From positions 372,001-436,000 of the forward strand of contig KB445812.1 of assembly GCA_000320605.2 (NCBI GenBank): 64,000 nucleotides of DNA, in the 5' to 3' direction. The translations under genes were made by a program, and so were the position numbers. The notes beneath the pieces were generated by a model that was not told the DNA's origin, searched no databases, and saw nothing but the letters and a program-made list of their open reading frames with translations. Below are positions 1 to 12,257 of this stretch, in pieces. How positions within the stretch are numbered: position 1 is the first letter of the stretch; every line of letters starts with the position of its first letter. Source of the stretch: Gelatoporia subvermispora B (taxonomy: Eukaryota > Basidiomycota > Agaricomycetes > Polyporales > Gelatoporiaceae).

Positions 1-804
1 ATGGTGATAATTTTGAGAGCATCCGTGCGCCCCTAGCATGAAGTGTTAAATTCCGATGCGGACAATCCCTCCAGTACTACTGAATAAAGAGAATAGCAAG
101 CGCTATTGGATGGGAGGTGATCAGGAGGATGAGGAGGAAGATATTCGCCTTCCTTCCTCTTGCCTTTTCGACTCAATGTGTCACGTGATGACCCAGAGTC
201 GGATATATGATAGCTGATATATCACGTGACCCGTCAGGGTAACAAACAGGCGCCCGCGTGCGCTGGTCCGCACCGTGCAGGTTCGACTCCCGCGTGGAGA
301 CACGACGATGACTATGCGCAAGTGGATCCATCGATCCTCTCCCTTGCGGGCGATGTCGAAGTGCGAAGAAGGAAAACTGATTTAACTACACCGCTAGAGC
401 ATGTGCATCAGCTGGATGGGACCCAAAGCATTCGAGGAGATCTGGTCGAGAACGAAGCTAAATTCCTGCAGCGTGGGTCTCCTGATCGCCCAGCGAAGAC
501 GGGTGCAGATTGCTACGCTCGATTTCAAGCTGCAAGTACACGGCACCATGCATTCCGATTGTATATATGACCTAATTTGCAGCTGGTGTGCGACTGTAAA
601 CCCGTCAATGCTATCAAAAACACGCCGGGGCTCAGTTGGGATCCTGAGAAGGGTACCAGCATCCGGAAGAAGGATAAGCGCAAATGGCGCAAATTCATAC
701 GGGTGAGATTCCTGAGCCCGAAATTTGTTAAAGTCACTCAAACAACTTTTAAGAGCTATCCATAAGCGAAAAAGTTCAGGAACAAGGGCTTCAAACATTA
801 CGAT
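1..804. other. Intergenic, no gene supported
   Basis: Open frames exist on both strands, but none has a recognisable motif, a convincing start or a splice pattern. The longest, on the minus strand (about 394-858), overlaps the start of the downstream gene antisense and looks like chance. Confidence 0.5.
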
Positions 805-1596
805 ATGATCACGATCTTGATGTCGAATAACGAGCCTGTTGAAAGTCGTACATCTCACTCGAACGCGCTTCCGTCTCTGGAAAAGATCGAAAAGAACGAG
901 GAGCAGACGGTGGATAAACTCGAACCTCAGGAGCTTATTGAACTTCCCTCAATTCAGGGTACCGCCCAGTTTGAGGTAATTGCGTTCTCCCCATCCTTGG
1001 ATATAGCGCTGATTTTTTACCAACTTCATGCGTCTCGGAAACATCAGTCGCCGTCGTTCACCGGACCTGCTATGAAAAGCGACGTTCAGCTCCCGCCGCC
1101 CCTTTCCCTCACTTCTGTCATCGTTTATCCTGAGCTCGGCGTCCCTAGTCCACCCTTGTCAGCGGTGGAGTTCAACGGTCAGTCATCGGCTGAATCAAGC
1201 ATAGCTCCCAGCGATTCCGTCAGCAACCGCATGAAATCTGTGTCCTCAGCCGTTCTGAGGACCCTTCAGAACGAAGTGACCGCACTCAGAAATCAAATGC
1301 CTAAGTTCATAACAATGAGTAAACCCAAGAATGCGGGCTTCGACTTCAGACGGTTGTTGGTTGGGTTGGACGATCTCCCTCTTCATGTAGAAGCACGTGA
1401 TCGCGTCTATTTCTTGTGTTCCCTGTCTCTCGACCACGCCACCGCTCTCCTTAAACTTTTTCTATCGGAGAAGGCAGAAAGCCTGGCAGAAGCGGAGCAG
1501 TACGCCCGACTCATGCTGGAAGAGGATCGTTGGGAAGGCCTGTTGGAGCCCGCTGAAGAGAGCGTCGCCTCATCCAGTCCGAATATCATGTCCTGA
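805..1596 (+). CDS. Hypothetical protein, about 240-263 residues
   Basis: I do not recognise this protein. The frame runs open from ATG 805 (a second in-frame ATG is at 820) to TGA at 1596. The N-terminal half is acidic and rich in Glu, Ser and Pro (region EKIEKNEEQTVDKLEPQELI), the middle is Pro/Ser-rich, and the C-terminal 90 residues look folded and helical (FDFRRLLVGLDDLPLHVEA, then LFLSEKAESLAEAEQYARLM). A GT-AG segment at 976-1047 is 72 nt long, phase 0 and free of stops, with a CTGAT branch-like site, so the mature protein may lack 24 of the residues in the open frame. There is no signal peptide and no clear membrane segment. It is probably a lineage-specific fungal protein; function is unknown. 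Confidence 0.55.
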   Translation: MITILMSNNEPVESRTSHSNALPSLEKIEKNEEQTVDKLEPQELIELPSIQGTAQFEVIAFSPSLDIALIFYQLHASRKHQSPSFTGPAMKSDVQLPPPLSLTSVIVYPELGVPSPPLSAVEFNGQSSAESSIAPSDSVSNRMKSVSSAVLRTLQNEVTALRNQMPKFITMSKPKNAGFDFRRLLVGLDDLPLHVEARDRVYFLCSLSLDHATALLKLFLSEKAESLAEAEQYARLMLEEDRWEGLLEPAEESVASSSPNIMS

Positions 1597-2579
1597 AGCG
1601 GTAGAATTGTCAAGTTTATCCCTCTGCATATCTTCCTTCGGTCATGTTAGTACTCGAGATGTCTTTCTCCGTCGCAATCTTGCCTCTCCCCACCTCCATA
1701 TACATCGTTCTGCCATCGTCTTACTAGGTTGTGTCTGTGAACTCGTGATGTTGTTCCGTGGTATCGGCACCTCATTTCCGCCGGCACATATGAACGACAT
1801 TAAACACTTGAGCACTCGAAGCCTGGAGATACGTGACACTCATTGAGAACAAGCGCCTTATGATGTTGAACTCAGGCAGAGGCTTTCTGTTCTGTTGTCG
1901 GAGGTCGGATTTTGCACATCGCGTAGCAGCGCGATCCACGTGTCACGCGAATCTTCTCTAGACGTGCCCTCTCATGGTCAGATGACTGCCGGCGTGGAAA
2001 CTCTAGAGAAGTCCGGCCGCTCAGATTGCAAAATGAGAACATGTTCATTACGGCGCAACAGAAGATAGGGGACATCGCTTCACAAGTCGGCCGCGAAATG
2101 CTATCCGTTCTGTGGAGTAATTGACCGCCCAACGCGGCCCGATCGGGCTTGCGATATTTCAAGGCGTTTGATCTTGACCCCCGAGTTCGTCGTGCATCCC
2201 GTCATGCACCAGCTTGCCCTGGGAAAGGTATTCGCCGAGCGGGCAGGGGCCGGAACTTTCGCTCCCCGAAGGACTGTCCAGGGCATACGCATCACACGGA
2301 AGTCCTGACGGTCATTGTCCAACGTCCTCGAACTGAATGGCTGAATCATGGAAGCTTGTCAAGAAGTCCGATGGGATAATGCCGCGGGGCCTATTTGCAG
2401 ACGGCGCGCATCGCCACGGCCACTTAAGCAGCCCGATGTCCACGAAATTCAGCGCCTAGAGCTATTCTGATATCACACTCGCTGCGACTCCCGCAATACG
2501 GCCGAATAGTCTTCCCTTGCGCCCGGGGCTTGCTTTTGTCCGCCTCCCCGCTCTCTGCACCCGCACCACCGTTTGCTCA
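1597..2579. other. Intergenic region upstream of the NRPS-like gene
   Basis: No coding frame with supporting features is visible. It contains the 3' flank of the small upstream gene and the 5' flank of the NRPS-like gene. Confidence 0.5.
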
Positions 2580-2589
2580 CATATATACT
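2580..2589 (+). promoter_or_regulatory. Putative TATA box of the NRPS-like gene
   Basis: The run CATATATACTA lies about 60 nt upstream of ATG 2643 and is followed by pyrimidine-rich CTATCTCATCGAACTCC, a plausible start-site region. Seen in sequence; use in vivo is inferred. Confidence 0.45.
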
Positions 2590-2642
2590 ACCGACTATCT
2601 CATCGAACTCCTTCAAGGTTATCGTTCTCAAGCTCGAGCAAG

Positions 2643-5600
2643 ATGTCTTCACTATCACATGAGATGATGTCGGTCACGCAGATCGTTCAAGCGCGCGCTG
2701 GTATGGTCCAGAAACAATCTCGAGGAACCCGAGGTTTATGCTGTGTCTAGATCAGTTTTCCGATCAAGTAGCCTTCTACACCGAAGTAGATGAGCCTGGT
2801 AGCCCACTCAGATCACTCACGTGCGTCTGATTCTCTAAGATTCGTAGAACAGAATATATCTCATGTGCACAATCATTCAGGTACTCCGACATCTTGCGGT
2901 CCATAGATCGCTTATGCGCCCATTATGCTGCGACTGGAATGCTCCTCGATGGCACTGAATCCGACATACCCCCAGCGCAGACTGTCGCCGTGCTGACATC
3001 CGGTGTGATTGATCTAATTTTGCTCGAATTAGCGCTGGTGAAGCTCGGATTGTCCCCACTGCTTCTCTCCACCAACAATTCCGTCCCTGCAATCGCGCAC
3101 TTGTGCAAAGCTACGAACACAACGCACCTCGTCTATGGGTCCAAGTTCTCTGCGGAGGCCGCTGAAGCGCAAAAGACGCTCGCAGACCAAGGCTATGATC
3201 TCGGAATCGTGGAGGAGATGCAGTTCCCATTATGGGGTCCAAACGGACCCAGGGATATCGATGCCCAGGTCTGCCCGTATCCTCCACGGCTATCTCCTGA
3301 GCAGGAGCAAGATCGAGCAGTTGTCATACTGCATTCTTCGGGATCGGTGAGCGGATCTAGGTACAGATTTGGGTGGAGTCCAACAACCTCATACATGCTA
3401 CCATAGACGGGTTTCCCGAAAACCGTCGCTGTCACGCATAGCAAGCTCATCGGCATTGCACAGTCTATCACATCCCCGTTGAAGCCGTCTTTCAGTGTCC
3501 TACCCGTTTACCACTCGTTTGGTTACTTCTGCGTGTAATGTCCTTCGGTTTGCATATCGTCACAACAAAGCTAATTACTGTGCACCCGCAGATTCCGGGC
3601 ATTCTACGATGCAGTGCCATTTACATTATTTCCCCCTCACCTCCCCTTGACTGCACAGAACATGTGTCGCGTCATTAAGGCCTCTCCGGTACGATGCCAG
3701 TTATGCTTGACAGTTCCATACGTAATCAAGGTATGCGACGCACGTTGCATAATGTGAGATTACGCTAATGTGCACGTACTAGCTTCTTGCGGAATCAGAG
3801 GAAGGAATGCGAGCACTCACAAACTTCGACGCGATAAGCTACTCCGGAGCTGCCTTCCCTGTGAGAACCATTCCGACAGACCTTTTGGCATAACATGATA
3901 TATTCGCACAGGATGAGCTGGGAGACAGATTGACTGAAGCAGGTGTCAACCTGTTGAGCAGCTATGGCGCAACAGAGGTAATTGCCTCTTCAATTCCTGC
4001 GTTCTTCCATCCTCACCCGCACATGCTCAGGCAGCGTGCGTGCTCAGCTCGCAACGTGACTTCAGAAATGACAAGGGTTGGAACTGGCTGCGTGCGGAAG
4101 GTATATGCGCAGATTATGTCGTGATGGAAGAGCGCGGTTCTGGCACTTTCGAGCTCGTCGTGAAGGACGGCTGGCCGGGCAAGACCGAGAGCAACCGCCC
4201 GGATGGCTCGTATGCCACGAAAGACTTGTTCATCCGACACGAAGAGCACAGCACCTGGTACAAGTATATCGGCAGACAGGACGACACGCTTGTGCAGCTC
4301 CTGGGGGAGAAAACGAATCCCGGTATGTAGTCCCACCTCTATGAAAGGCTCCTGGGGTCATTTAATGATATCCAACTCGTAGTCCCCATCGAACTCGCAA
4401 TCCGTGGCAACAGTCCATATGTGGCCGAAGTGATCGTCTTCGGAGCAGGTCGGCCGCAGATCGGCTGTCTGATCCTCCCTTCCGAGGTCGGAAAGGAACT
4501 ATCACAAGATCGCGACGCGTTCATTGCCAAGATATGGCCAGCGATTGTTCAAGCAAACTCAGAAGCCCCTTCGCACTCGCAGTTACTACCGGAAATGATA
4601 CATATCCTTCCGTAAGCTCTGTCTTGGCTCGTTCTTTTGTCTCTCACTCACCAAGTGACATATACAGATACGGAACTGAGGTAACACGATTCCCTGTTGA
4701 AGTCATGTTCCATAGCTGAGATTTCCGAAGGTGCCACTTGCGAGCAAGATGTCTATTTTGAGACCGGCCTGCTATGTGAAATTCAAGGAAGTTATCGGTA
4801 CGTAATTGCATCCGAGTACCATCGGAGGCCGAGGTAATAACACTCTTGCACCTCAGATGACGTTTACAATCGCTACGAACACGGAGGAAGTGGGCCGAAA
4901 CTGGAACTCACTCGGGACGAGCTGGAAAACTTCGTATTCAGGGCCTTTGCGCGTACGCTTGGCTCCGAAAAGGCACAAGGCTTGCATAAGGATACGAACC
5001 TGTTCAATTTCGGCGTCGATTCGCTGCAGGCCGCCCGGGTCCGCAACATTTGTCAGGCAGAGCTGAACCTGCATGGACATCAACTTGGCATCAATGGTTG
5101 GTGTCCGTCTCGAACCTGATGGAGGAGCTTACTGACTGGGCTACAGTGGTTTATGAAAATCCCACCATCGTGAAGTGAGCTAGGCGGCATCTTCGCTTTG
5201 TTAGCACAAATTAATCGTTATGCCCAGGTTGGCAGCCCACATCGTCAGCATCCAGAAGGGAGACTCGACTCTGCAGTCTGAAAGTCAGCAGCACGCGCTC
5301 ATGATATCAATGGTCGAGAAGTGGTGCAGCAAGCTCGAGTCATGTGCTCCCCCGTCGTCACGGGAGGAGAACGTTTTGGGGCCTCATACAGTGGTGTGTT
5401 GGCATCGATATATATCGCATCACATAGCTCCTAAAGTGCATTCGGCCAGCTCCTCACAGGCGCTACTGGGTTCCTCGGTGCTCACATCCTACAACAATTA
5501 GTGGATTCCTCGGCAGTCTCAAAGGTCATCTGTCTTGTACGTGCGAAGAATGATCAGGACGCGCTTGCCCGGGTACAGCAATCACTACGATCGCGGCGGC

Positions 5601-6720
5601 TAGTTCTCTCACCAGAACACATCACGAAGATTGAGTGCCTTGCAGCGAACGTTAACGAGGAGCGTCTGGGTCTCAGCCATGCTGAGTACGAGCAACTAAG
5701 AGCTAACGTAACGATTGTCATCCACGTTTGTTTATTTCCCTTTTAACGCAAGAGATAAGGCTGAGATGTTATGTTCCAGAACGCGTGGCCGGTAAATTTC
5801 CTTCTAAGCGTTGACTCCTACGACGAGCATATGCAAGGCGTTGTCAATTTGATCAACCTGTGCCTCCGTTCGAGCGCCCATCGACGCCCCAGATTTTTCT
5901 TCAGCTCATCAGTTTCTTCACAAATCATGACATCAACCGATGTCGCTGAGGCATTCTCCGAATCGCCTAGGACGGCACATCCCTCTGGCTATGCCCAGGG
6001 CAAATGGGTGGCAGAGAAGATCTGCGAGCGTGCGGCTAGCATGGGAGACATCGACGTCGGCGTGCTGCGCATCGGGCAGTTGGTCGGAGATACTGTGATG
6101 TGAGTTTGCGAATTTTGTTCTGAGCGATCTCGCCCTCATCGGCAATTCAGGGGTGTGTGGAACGAGACAGAGTCATGGCCCCTCATGTTCAAGTCCGTCG
6201 AAACGGTCGGCGCTCTCCCATCTCTTGACGAGGAGTTCTCATGGTCGCCCGTCGATACCGCCGGCCGAGCAATCGCCGAGATCGTCCAGCATCCGGAGCT
6301 TTCGCACCTTTCGGTCCTTCACATAGTAAACTCCAAATTGACGAGCTGGAACACGGTGTTGGTAGGTCTGAAGTCAGCTGGTTTGGACTTCGATACCGTA
6401 GAGAAGAAGCATTGGCTCGAACTCCTAGAAGGGTCTGATCCGTCTCCGGAGCAGAATTCGACAATCAAGCTACTGGTCAGTGGAAGGTTATCACACATTT
6501 CCAGCATCTGTACTGAGACGATGTGGTCTTCTAGCCGTTCTTCCGGAGTCAGATGACGCAAGATGGCTCTTCGCGTCAACCACAGTTTCTGGTGCACAAA
6601 ACGAGCAAATTGTCGGGTGGCATAGCCCAGTGCGAAGCAGTCGAAGAAAGTCTCGTTTCCAAATGGGTGCATAACTGGCGCATCTCCGGCTTTATTCAAC
6701 CCTGTGCAACAACACCCTGA
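2643..6720 (+). CDS. NRPS-like carboxylate reductase (A-T-R)
   Basis: This is a multidomain enzyme predicted to adenylate a carboxylic acid, load it on a phosphopantetheine arm and release it as an aldehyde with NADPH. It has about 17 short introns. The first (2701-2750) joins MSSLSHEMMSVTQIVQARA to DQFSDQVAFYTEVDEPG and supports the start at 2643. The A domain shows HSSGSTGFPK, VYHSFG, SYSGAAFP, YGATE and GRQDDTLVQLLGEKTNP. The carrier domain shows NLFNFGVDSLQAARVRN (about 4990-5050) with the pantetheine serine. The reductase domain shows LTGATGFLGAHIL (about 5451), the YAQGK Tyr/Lys pair (about 5992) and IGQLVGDTV. The reading frame looks intact to the TGA at 6718-6720, giving roughly 1,050 residues, normal for the family. 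Aminoadipate reductase is the nearest characterised relative in layout, but the GRxDD-GEKTNP motif also fits fungal aryl-acid reductases; the substrate cannot be read from sequence. Confidence 0.9.
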
Positions 6721-7296
6721 GACAGTGTATCTGTACCACGATCTCTGTATTAAATTGTGTCGTAAAGTACCGATTAGGGGGGGGGGGGGGGTGGCTGTAC
6801 TCCTTCGCGACATGGCCGTTGGCCCACCTTTCCTATTTTGTGCAAGATTGAAATCCTCTATGGAGGTCTGGTTGTAGTCCAGATGTTGCACTTGCATCGA
6901 TCGTCATGATTTTTTCGGAGTTGCTCATCATTATATGGCGAACTACTCACAAAGAAAAGGGACACAGAGCGAGCTGTCTTAGCATGGACTCCGAAATAGT
7001 CATGGAGCGAGACGGAACATTAAGGGTGGTTTCGGGAATTCGTCCAAAACTGTGTTCGCCAAATTATCAACAAGTGCATTTCCACACGGAGCAAGTTAGC
7101 AAGCCTTGTCCGCACATCGCGCTTCATGATCTAGCCCTCTAGAATCCATGGTCTCCGTTTTTCGTGATTCTTAGCGAATATCAGGTTTCAGCATGTCAAT
7201 CAGCACGCTGCAGGACAATTGCATTCTGCGCGCATGTCAATCTAAATCGAGGTATAGTCCACTACAATATCGTATTCCTAATTCCCCTAATTCCTA
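6721..7296. other. Convergent intergenic region
   Basis: This lies between two 3' ends (NRPS-like gene, plus strand; F-box gene, minus strand). It holds the G homopolymer listed separately and no supported gene. Confidence 0.5.
6777..6791 (+). repeat. G homopolymer (15 G)
   Basis: Fifteen consecutive G residues about 55 nt after the stop of the NRPS-like gene. It could form a G-quadruplex in DNA or in the 3' UTR, or be a length-variable sequencing spot. Confidence 0.9.
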
Positions 7297-9051
7297 TTAG
7301 TTCCATCGGTCCCACCAATAGGGCGCGCTCTCTCTGCACACATCCGGTATCTCCATTTCAGGAACACTAGAGGCTTTATACGGCTCCCAAGATATCGGAG
7401 TACTCTCTAGAATCTCCGGATATGTACTGACATCTATGTCGAGGCGATCGCTACAAAGGATGACCAGGAGTCTGAGAGGGTGCGCCATCTTCGCCCGCGC
7501 GGCTAGTATATTCGCGATGGCTGGAGGATTCCTGGTTGACTTCTTGAAGATTGCGGACAGGTAGTCGTCATTCGAAAATAGAATTCTCAGGACCCTGAGA
7601 TTTGGGCAAGGTACATTGGTCGGTATTGCGGCCGTGGATGGTGGTATAGACGAACACAATGAGCTGATCGCGAGCCGCCACTCTAAACTTACTGTCACAG
7701 ACTCGAGGGCAGTGAGGTCGTACAGTATCTCCCTACATACTTCAATGGACGGAGACCGATCAATCCAGAGCTCTGTGATCTGGTGCAGAGGTATCCTGAC
7801 ATGAAGCGCCCATGTGGCATACATGGTACCGTCGTGGAAGCATATGCGTAAGCCTGCGAAGGGGCCGAACGCTGCGACATGATGTCTTCGTAGCAGAATT
7901 TTGGTAAATGTGTATGAAGCCGGATGGAAAGTGCTCAAAGGTATGGCCTCTGGCGGCCAGACGTTCAGATCGATTGTTGTCTGTTCACTCAGGGCGGGGT
8001 GTGATAATAGCCAGTCTACGGTAGACTCGGTGCAAATTTTGAGCTTTTGGAGATTCCGAAGCGGCTCGGTCGCAGGATACACACCACTCCATGGTAGGTA
8101 TTTGTTGTCGTTGAGCATGAGATCCTTCAAACGAGGCGATGCTGCCATCCAGCTCAGCAGCTGGTGCGGATCTACCTGACACTTATGCAAGAGAAGACAG
8201 GTAAGGTCATGGAACGTATTGTGTGGGAGCGGATGAAAACCGCTGAGCGCAAGTCGTTGCAAAGAGGGAGTGCAGTCGGAAAAGAGGTTGCTGGCGGTGA
8301 ATGTCTGCTTGAACGGGATGCCAATGGAGACATTACGAAGCATTGGGGCCGGGGCTGTGACGTATTCATATGCCAGCGGGATACGTCTGGGCCAGTATAA
8401 ACTTTGAGACCTGTGTATGTGGTTCTCCAGCACATCTCGCATGCCTCCGTTGAGCGGCTCGTCTACTACAACAGTTAGAGGATACTGCTTCGACCGCAGA
8501 ATGCAACTGGCAGGCGTTCCCAAGTTGCTCGTCCTACTCCAGATGTATGGGAGGTCCAAAATGACGTCTCGCCAGAGACGGCAGACGTGCATGAGACTGA
8601 CGCAACTGTCGCGCCGCACCAGAGCTGGAGGGCGCCAATTGAATACGAGCCCACCTGCCAGTCTAGTTCTCCAGTATTCATCACGGGAATCCTCTTCCAT
8701 CGGAGAGCAAGACAGAATCTCCCTTATGATCTCCGCCGGCAAGTGGTGGATGAAAGGTCGGCGCTGGTTGATGACACTTCGTATATCACTGACAAGATCT
8801 TGCACGAGGGACTCCAAGTCTTCTAACTGAAAAGTTCGTCTATCAGTATCCCGATGTTCCTACGGCGCCCTGATACATACATCTGCAAGCCTGCCATTTT
8901 GTTCCCGATAATGCGTGAGTGATATCTCGCGCTATATTACAAAATCAGCTCACCGCAACAGAGATAGCCCATCTCTCAGGCGTCGCATAACGTCGCGAGC
9001 CATCTGAAGATCCACCGGTGGCGCATTCCCTTCACCTGTATCAACCGCCAT
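7297..9051 (-). CDS. F-box domain protein
   Basis: F-box proteins are substrate adaptors of SCF ubiquitin ligases, binding Skp1 through the F-box. The large 3' exon (7297 to about 8828) carries FIHHLPAEIIREILSCS followed by SLMHVCRLWRDVILDLPYIW, the usual Agaricomycete F-box-like pattern (LPxEIL...CxxWRxVxxxxPxLW). The rest is leucine-rich and irregular, as in the LRR-like C-terminal part of these proteins. A short first exon starts at ATG 9051 (MAVDTGEGNAPPVDLQMARD) and is joined by one intron (or two, with a tiny exon between) covering roughly 8829-8953; splice details are uncertain. Its start is 218 bp from that of the divergent Kelch gene. Total length is about 540 residues. The target is unknown; this family is greatly expanded in mushrooms. 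Confidence 0.8.
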
Positions 9052-9269
9052 GGTCATCGCCTAGGTCTGAACGGTCTGAAGTCTGAAGACAGCCGAAGGC
9101 CCGAACCCAACCATCAGTAAGGGCGATTGAGATCAAGATCCAAGCACACATCAGCTCGATCTTATCTAATCTAAGGTCAAATCTTTGATCTGCGCCGCCT
9201 CTACTGCTGCACCAGATGGTCTCGAACCTCTAAGTCTCAGATAATTAACCCCTTCCTGCTGTTCAATCT

Positions 9270-12159
9270 ATGGCGAAGAAGAAGGTGACTGGGAAAGATA
9301 CATCAAAAGCAGCAGCAAAGGCAGCAAAGAAGGCCAAAGCCGCGCAAAAGGTCGAGCGCAAAGAAAAGAAGAAAGCCACCAATTCCAAGGATGAGGAGGA
9401 CGATGATCAGGACCTCGAGGGCATCCTCGATCGGGTGAGACTGGCTCGGGGCTCTGGATGCGCATCGAAAGAACTCATTTGGGTACTCGGTACCAGTAGA
9501 TGCGAAGAGAATGGGAGGACGCACACAAGGTCACTGAGGAGCTCGTCGAGGGCCCTCCAAGCCGACGTGCAAACGCCACTTTGACACCATGCCCTAATGG
9601 CAACCATCTTTGGTGCATCGGCGGAGAGTTCTTCAGTGATGACGGCAAGGCGGTGAGTACCCGATGTCCATGATGCTCAGAACAACATCCCGCTCACCTT
9701 GCGTCCGTACAGTACTTCTATAACGACGTCTTCCGCTATTCTCCAGAGAAGGTACGCACATCTATTGCCACATAACTGTGCAGGTCCAAACAGTCGAGCC
9801 CAGGATGAATGGAGGAAGTTCGTGTCACCGACCTGCCCGGGTCCGCGCTCGGCCCATGCTGTAGTGGCGTCCCCGGCCGGAGGAGGCAAACTGTTCCTAT
9901 TCGGTTCGTTATGCAGCGAGTTCACCTCACGATACGTCTGACAATCGACCACCACCTACGTAGGCGGAGAGTTCTCATCCCTATACCAGAACAGCTTCCA
10001 CCACTACCGCGACTTCTGGTGTTTCGACATCTCGACACATACATGGGATCGCATAGATACGAAGATCCGCCCTAGTTCCCGCTCTGGTCATCGGTATATT
10101 TTTTTGCAGTTGGGACTCGCATCACTCGTGCTCATTCACTCCATAGGATGGCAATGTGGAAGCATTATGTCGTTCTATTCGGTGGCTTCTACGACCCAGG
10201 CTTGCGCAGTACGGCCCTATCCACTTATTCCATTTTGCTATCCCATCGACTAAATCATGCGCACACAGCTAACTATTTGAACGACCTCTGGCTATTCGAC
10301 ACCCAAGAGTACAAGTGGCGGCAGATTGAGCTCAAAGACGCAGAGCGTAAGCCATCGTGAGTGATTACTCTTATGTCGAGTCTCTAAATTCTGAAGCTCG
10401 GACTACAGACCACGCAGCGGCTTCTCCTTCCTCTCTACCCCCGATGGCATCCTCCTTCATGGTAAGCTCTGCTCCCATGCACTTCGTACATGGCTTCAAC
10501 TACTTTCGGCATCTCAGGTGGCTACTGCAAGGAGTATGTGAAGGGTAGTCGCCCAGTGGGCGTAATGCTGGATGACACCTGGTTCCTCCGGTGCGTCAAT
10601 AGCATATATTATATGACCAGTTTCGGGCCGTCTGACGCGGGCCCGCAGAATGACCCTCAACGAGGCCAAAGACGGCAAACCACCAGCCGAAGCTCTGACT
10701 TTGAAGTGGGAGCGCCGGAAGAAGTCGTCGACAGCCTTCGCGCCCTCGCTGCGCTCCGGCTGCACGATGGCGCTGTGGTCCGCGAAGAACATAGGGATTC
10801 TCTTTGGAGGAGTGACGGACGAGGACACCAGCGAGGAGACCTTGGAGAGTACCTTCCACAACGACCTGTACGTCCGCACTTTCAGCGTCACATGCCTGGC
10901 ATGTTGATTGTGGCCGTCTCGAACAGACTTGGATATCAAATAGCCGGCAATGGCAAGTGGGTGTCCATGATGCTTAAGCGGCCGAAGAAAAAGGGCGGGG
11001 CTGCGAAGAAAAAGAAGCCAGCACCTGCACCCGTCCGCCCCGCAACTCCAGAGGAAGACGAGTACTACTCAGGATCAGACGTGAGTTGATGTTGGGTGCA
11101 TGCCTTGAGGGAATCGCTGAAATAAACCGCATACAGGACGGCGACGAAACTCACAAGCGTGCTATGCCACGCGCCCCGTCTCCTAGTTTGACTGAGCCCG
11201 CAGTCATGGACGACGAAGTCGATCCTGACGATCCCGATCTAACAAAGCCACTTCCGCGATACAATGCCATGCTTGCCGTCCTCCGGAATACCCTGTATAT
11301 GTGAGCCGACGTCTGTCTCAATGCCCAGCTCGAACTGATGGCAGATCTGAACAGCTACGGCGGCATCTTCGAGCGCGGATCCCGGGAGTACACACTGGAC
11401 GACTTCCATTCGCTCCAACTGGATAAGCTCGATCGCTATGTTTGCCTGAAGCACAGCGGCGTGGTCATTTCAGAGGGCGACGAGGAGAGCAGCAGCGACG
11501 AAGACGAGGACGATGATGACGATGATGAAGATGATGGTGATCTGGACGATATTGAGTCTGTCCATACGCTAGTTGGGCTATCCGGGCACAAGGCTCCGGT
11601 TGAGGAAGAAGCGAATGCTGAGATCGAAGTAAAGGAGAGCGAGGTGCAAGGCGACAAGGTTGGCGTTATCCACTTTGGTAGCTTGGGGTTATTGACGGGC
11701 ACGGTACAGGATGCGCTTCGAGTGCAAGCGGCTGCGTTCATGGGCGTCGCGAAAGATGCGACACGGTCTGCGGAAGATGTACTCAGCACCCCGCTACCTG
11801 GTGAAACCCTCGCAATGTTCTATGCTCGATCACGTAGGTCTCACCTCCACGTGCGAAGATGCATCCTTTACCAGTCCGAACAGGCGAATACTGGGCGGGC
11901 AAGGCGCACGAAAGCAGCGACAACCGCGGCAAGATGCTGCGCCGCGATGGTTTTGCGCTCGCAGAAGAGCGATACGGTAAGTCTACATCATCATTGCGAT
12001 CGAATGTCTCTCACATCGAGTTGGGCAGCCGCGTACAAGCCCATCCTGGAAGAGGTCGAGCGAATATTGGCGGAGGCCGGGTTGGACGAGGAGGAGATGA
12101 GGAAAGGAGCGGCAGCTGGCCCCGCAGGTACAAGTGGCCAGAGCAGGAACAGGCGATGA
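9270..12159 (+). CDS. KEL3: Kelch-repeat protein, KLHDC4/Kel3 type with DUF4110
   Basis: This is a conserved eukaryotic Kelch protein of poorly known role. Order: a Lys/Ala-rich basic N-terminus (MAKKKVTGKDTSKAAAKAAK), then Kelch blades with GG turns, including HLWCIGGEFFSDDGKA, SSLYQNSFHHYRDFWCFD, HYVVLFGGFYDPG, LNDLWLFDTQEYKWRQIEL and IGILFGGVTDED; a Lys-rich insert (KRPKKKGGAAKKKKPAP, about 10980); a blade near 11352 (GGIFERGSREYTLDD); an Asp/Glu tract (about 11475-11540); and a C-terminal DUF4110-like segment (GETLAMFYARSR, EYWAGKAHESSDNRGKMLR, ILEEVERILAEAGLDEEEM). The Kelch plus DUF4110 order matches yeast Kel3 and human KLHDC4. At least ten introns. It ends 98 bp from the convergent hydrolase gene. 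Confidence 0.9.
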
Positions 12160-12257
12160 CTACCACGAATAACTTCCACACTCTTCAACCATGCTGTCCA
12201 AGGCAATGGTACGCTAGTTTCCAGAAGGCTGGAAAACATTGCAAGCTGGCTATGCCG

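Noticed and set aside
226..320. tRNA-like B box (GGTTCGACTCC) near 279
   Set aside because: The T-stem has an A-C mismatch, no A box or matching acceptor strand lies upstream, and no cloverleaf can be drawn.
394..858. 154-codon minus-strand open frame
   Set aside because: Overlaps antisense the start of the gene at 805, has no motif and no splice evidence; probably chance.
11475..11545. GAC/GAT-rich run as a microsatellite
   Set aside because: It encodes the acidic tract of the Kelch protein in frame, so it is explained by coding.
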